From positions 12,241 through 21,703 of the forward strand of contig CAJTQH010000004.1 in the NCBI GenBank assembly GCA_910578305.1: a stretch of 9,463 nt of DNA, read 5' to 3'. Below the pieces are notes generated by a model that was not told where the DNA came from, did no database searches, and saw only the letters and a list, made by a program, of their open reading frames with translations. Both the position numbers and the translations under genes were made by a program. This DNA is from an uncultured Muribaculaceae bacterium (GTDB taxonomy: Bacteria > Bacteroidota > Bacteroidia > Bacteroidales > Muribaculaceae). Below are positions 6,493 to 9,463 of the stretch, piece by piece; the stretch's first letter is position 1; every line of letters starts with the position of its first letter.

Positions 6493-7770
6493 ATGGCAAA
6501 AAAACGTACGACAAACGGAAATGGTGAAGACTTGGTGTGCTGCTCATTCTGCGGCATGCCTGCATCGCCAACCGATCTGCTTGTCCCCAGCGCGGTGTCT
6601 GATGCTTTTATTTGTTCATCGTGTGTGGAGCAGATCCAAAACGCTATAAAAGAATATACGTCGGCAAATGCCACAGGCATTTCCGGTTCAAAAAAAAGCG
6701 CTGCTTCAGGCATTAACATGGAGTCAGTGCCAAAGCCCAAAGATATCTGTGCTTTTCTTGACCAATATGTGATAGGACAGGATGACGCCAAGAGATATCT
6801 GTCGGTTGCTGTATACAACCACTATAAGCGTCTGGCGCAACACGACGACGATGTGGACATAGAAAAGAGCAACATTATACTTGTTGGTCCTACCGGAACC
6901 GGAAAGACGCTTTTGGCCAAATCAATTGCACGACTCCTCGACGTCCCATTTACAATTGTAGATGCCACAGTGCTTACCGAGGCTGGATATGTGGGCGAGG
7001 ATATCGAAAGCTTGCTCACACGCCTCCTTCAGGCAGCAGATTATGATGTAGAGAAAGCCGAGAGAGGCATTGTGTTTATAGACGAGATCGACAAGATAGC
7101 TCGCAAAGGCGACAATCCGTCCATAACCCGCGACGTAAGTGGTGAAGGTGTTCAGCAAGGTCTGTTGAAACTCCTTGAAGGCTCGATAGTCAACGTTCCA
7201 CCGCAAGGTGGTCGCAAGCACCCAGAACAGAAAATGATCCCCGTAGACACTAAAAATATATTATTTATCTGCGGTGGGGCATTCGATGGCATCGAACGCA
7301 AGATAGCGCAGCGTCTGAACTCTCATGTTGTAGGCTATAGCAACTCTGCAAGAAAAGGAATTGACCGCAACAACTTTCTGCAATATGTAGCTCCGCAGGA
7401 TCTGAAATCGTTCGGTCTAATTCCTGAGATAATAGGCCGTCTACCGGTGCTTACGCATCTTGAGCCGCTTGACCGTGATGCGCTGCGACGAGTATTGACA
7501 GAGCCAAACAATGCCATTATCAAACAATATCAGAAATTATTCAGAATGGATGGGGTGGAACTTACATTTTCGCCCGAAGCGCTGGATCTGATCGTAGACA
7601 AAGCTATTGAATACAAACTTGGCGCACGTGGACTTCGCTCGATCGTGGAAACGATAATGATGGATGCCATGTTCAATACTCCGTCATGCAGCGTAGCTCG
7701 TTTTGATGTGTCGGCTGAATATGCTCTGAAAAAACTTGAAGATGCAAATTTTGAAGTAAACAATGTCTAA
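6493..7770 (+). CDS. clpX: ATP-dependent Clp protease ATP-binding subunit ClpX
   Basis: ClpX is the AAA+ unfoldase that recognises substrates and threads them into ClpP. The 425 residues match the usual length. The N-terminal zinc-binding domain has C17-x2-C20 and C41-x2-C44. Then follow Walker A GPTGTGKT (132-139), the pore-1 loop GYVG (165-168), Walker B IVFIDEID (193-200), the RKH pore loop (241-243), the arginine finger R316 in GRLPV and sensor 2 in GARGLRS (377-383). The loop that docks into ClpP, IGF in E. coli, aligns here with VGY at 280-282 (HVVGYSN). I recall a similar form in Bacteroidota ClpX, so it is probably a lineage trait. The gene lies 10 bases after clpP and is likely transcribed from the clpP promoter. 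Confidence 0.97.
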   Translation: MAKKRTTNGNGEDLVCCSFCGMPASPTDLLVPSAVSDAFICSSCVEQIQNAIKEYTSANATGISGSKKSAASGINMESVPKPKDICAFLDQYVIGQDDAKRYLSVAVYNHYKRLAQHDDDVDIEKSNIILVGPTGTGKTLLAKSIARLLDVPFTIVDATVLTEAGYVGEDIESLLTRLLQAADYDVEKAERGIVFIDEIDKIARKGDNPSITRDVSGEGVQQGLLKLLEGSIVNVPPQGGRKHPEQKMIPVDTKNILFICGGAFDGIERKIAQRLNSHVVGYSNSARKGIDRNNFLQYVAPQDLKSFGLIPEIIGRLPVLTHLEPLDRDALRRVLTEPNNAIIKQYQKLFRMDGVELTFSPEALDLIVDKAIEYKLGARGLRSIVETIMMDAMFNTPSCSVARFDVSAEYALKKLEDANFEVNNV

Positions 7771-7847
7771 TAGCGCAGCACGCAATTAAGCCACATAAAA
7801 CACGTAATAAATTTACTCATTTCCAAATCACTACACCTCACTTCTCC

Positions 7848-9463
7848 ATGATAACCACCAATGGGCTCACCGAAGCATTGAAAAAGTATTTTGGCTTTGA
7901 TACTTTCAAAGGTAATCAAGAAGCCATAATCACAAGTCTGGTCAACGGCAATGACACATTCGTGCTTATGCCTACAGGCGGAGGCAAATCGCTATGCTAT
8001 CAATTGCCATCTCTGCTTATGGAGGGTACTGCCATAGTAATATCTCCATTGATTGCTCTGATGAAAAATCAAGTGGATGCTATGCGTAATTTCAGCGAGG
8101 ACGACGGTGTAGCGCACTTTTTAAATTCTTCACTCAACAAATCGGCTGTAGATAAGGTTAAATCGGACATTGTGGCAGGAGTGACCAAATTGTTGTATGT
8201 AGCTCCGGAATCACTTACCAAAGAGGAATATGTGGAATTTCTGAAGACAGTGCCAATCTCTTTCTACGCTGTTGATGAAGCACATTGCATATCGGAGTGG
8301 GGCCACGACTTCCGACCCGAATATAGGAGAATACGTCCGATAATAAATGAAATCGGGAAACGCCCGCTGATAGCATTGACGGCAACAGCTACACCAAAAG
8401 TGCAGCATGACATACAGAAAAATCTGAGTATGCTTGATGCCAATGTGTTCAAGTCATCATTCAACCGTCAGAACCTCTACTATGAGATCCGTCCCAAAAC
8501 CGCCAACATCGACCGTGACATAATCAAGTTCATCAAAAGCATGGAGGGAAAATCGGGCATAATCTACTGCTTGAGCCGAAAACGCGTGGAAGAGTTGGCC
8601 GAAATGCTGGTTGTGAACGACATTAAAGCATTGCCTTATCATGCCGGCATGGATGGTGCCACACGCTCGGCCAATCAAGATGCGTTTCTGTATGAGAAAG
8701 TGGATGTGATTGTTGCTACAATTGCATTCGGTATGGGTATTGACAAACCCGATGTCAGATTTGTGATACATTATGACATGCCAAAATCTCTTGAAGGATA
8801 TTATCAAGAGACAGGAAGAGCCGGACGCGATGGCGGCGAAGGTATATGTATCACATTCTATGCGGCAAAGGATTTGCACAAAATGGAAAAATTTATCCAG
8901 AACAAACCCGTGGCCGAGCAGGAAATCGGTCGTCAACTGCTTTTGGAAACTGCCAGCTATGCCGAATCAAGCGTATGCCGTCGGTTGTCGTTGCTACATT
9001 ATTTTGGAGAGACATATTATGTGGAAAATTGCGGAAACTGCGATAATTGTCTGAAACCTAAACAAAAAGTGGAAGCAAAAGATGATTTATGCGCGGTACT
9101 TGAAACCGTTATTGCTCTTAAAGAAAAATTTAAAGCGGATCATGTAATAGATGTGATGCGCGGTCGTAGTACAAATGATGTAAAATCTTACCATCACGAT
9201 GAACTCGAAGTGTTTGGCTGTTCAGAATCGTCAGACGCCAAATTCCTCAACGCAGTGATCCGTCAGGCTGTGATTGCCGGCTATCTGGATCGAGATATCG
9301 AGCAGTATGGGCTGTTGAAAATCACTGACAAGGGGACAAAGTTCCTCAAACGCCCAGTGTCATTTAAAGTAGTTGAGGACACTGAATTCTCTGAGGACGT
9401 AGAACCTGAAATGGTTAAAGGCGGAGCCGGATGCGCTGCCGATCCGGAACTTTATTCTATACT
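7848..9463 (+). CDS. recQ: ATP-dependent DNA helicase RecQ, C-terminus beyond the window
   Basis: RecQ is a 3'-5' superfamily 2 DNA helicase acting in recombination and replication-fork repair. The frame is open from ATG 7848 to the right edge (538 codons plus two bases). Motifs in order: Gln24 of motif 0; motif I MPTGGGKSLCYQLP (41-54); Ia SPLIALMKNQ (66-75); DEAH box at 143-146, followed by the aromatic-rich loop CISEWGHDFRPEY; III ALTATATP (176-183); IV GIIYCLSRKR (237-246); V ATIAFGMGIDKPDVR (290-304); VI QETGRAGRDG (320-329). The RecQ-Ct zinc site is Cys377, 395, 398 and 401, with spacing as in E. coli RecQ. A winged-helix region follows (about 408-500). An HRDC domain would lie past the edge. 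The start is 77 bases after the clpX stop. That gap shows no clear promoter or terminator, so readthrough from clpPX is likely. Confidence 0.95.
   Translation, partial: MITTNGLTEALKKYFGFDTFKGNQEAIITSLVNGNDTFVLMPTGGGKSLCYQLPSLLMEGTAIVISPLIALMKNQVDAMRNFSEDDGVAHFLNSSLNKSAVDKVKSDIVAGVTKLLYVAPESLTKEEYVEFLKTVPISFYAVDEAHCISEWGHDFRPEYRRIRPIINEIGKRPLIALTATATPKVQHDIQKNLSMLDANVFKSSFNRQNLYYEIRPKTANIDRDIIKFIKSMEGKSGIIYCLSRKRVEELAEMLVVNDIKALPYHAGMDGATRSANQDAFLYEKVDVIVATIAFGMGIDKPDVRFVIHYDMPKSLEGYYQETGRAGRDGGEGICITFYAAKDLHKMEKFIQNKPVAEQEIGRQLLLETASYAESSVCRRLSLLHYFGETYYVENCGNCDNCLKPKQKVEAKDDLCAVLETVIALKEKFKADHVIDVMRGRSTNDVKSYHHDELEVFGCSESSDAKFLNAVIRQAVIAGYLDRDIEQYGLLKITDKGTKFLKRPVSFKVVEDTEFSEDVEPEMVKGGAGCAADPELYSI

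Noticed and set aside
6246..6818. 190-codon minus-strand open frame across the clpP-clpX junction
   Set aside because: It lies entirely opposite clpP and clpX, which have full sets of catalytic motifs. It is a reverse-strand shadow.
7771..7847. Possible separate promoter for recQ
   Set aside because: No TAnnTTTG with a TTG at the right distance is visible in the 77-base gap; readthrough from clpX is simpler.
8457..8936. 159-codon minus-strand open frame inside recQ
   Set aside because: It is opposite the RecQ helicase motifs IV to VI and has no recognisable domain.

Overview
The window looks like a chromosomal segment of a Bacteroidota bacterium, most likely order Bacteroidales; a Muribaculaceae-like gut commensal is my guess. 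Three things support this. Start-site regions carry the phylum's -33/-7 promoter pattern (TTTG then TAnnTTTG, about 19-20 bases apart) with no clear Shine-Dalgarno sequences. The protein families match, including a lipoprotein GH92 mannosidase and a Bacteroidota-type ClpX and trigger factor. The gene order tig ... clpP-clpX-recQ also fits. I saw no tRNA, rRNA, CRISPR array, insertion sequence or phage gene.

Layout: positions 1-1465 are transcribed leftward. They hold prfA (release factor 1) and, 15 bases after its stop, the N-terminal 113 codons of a membrane protein (possibly DUF4153) that leaves the window at base 1. Everything from 1592 on is transcribed rightward. A short AT-rich divergent interval separates prfA from a small lipoprotein gene (74 codons) whose mature part is dominated by histidine and lysine; a hairpin terminator follows it. 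Next come tig (trigger factor) with its own promoter and a strong terminator, then a GH92 alpha-mannosidase lipoprotein gene with its own promoter. clpP follows, also with its own promoter, then clpX 10 bases later. recQ begins 77 bases after clpX and is cut by the right edge. The gene is open for 538 codons, up to the region where a C-terminal HRDC domain would normally begin.

How the genes fit together: prfA, tig, clpP and clpX are core translation and protein quality-control functions. RF1 ends translation at UAA/UAG, trigger factor receives nascent chains at the ribosome, and ClpXP degrades tagged or regulated proteins. RecQ is a DNA-repair helicase. The GH92 enzyme is a glycan-degrading accessory gene lodged between tig and clpP.

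I do not see convincing evidence of a new multi-gene system. The best candidate for something undescribed is the His/Lys-rich mini-lipoprotein at 1592-1816. Secondary points are the altered ribosome-binding loop and degenerate PPIase domain of trigger factor, the VGY form of the ClpP-binding loop in ClpX, and the mannosidase sitting inside the tig-clpP interval.
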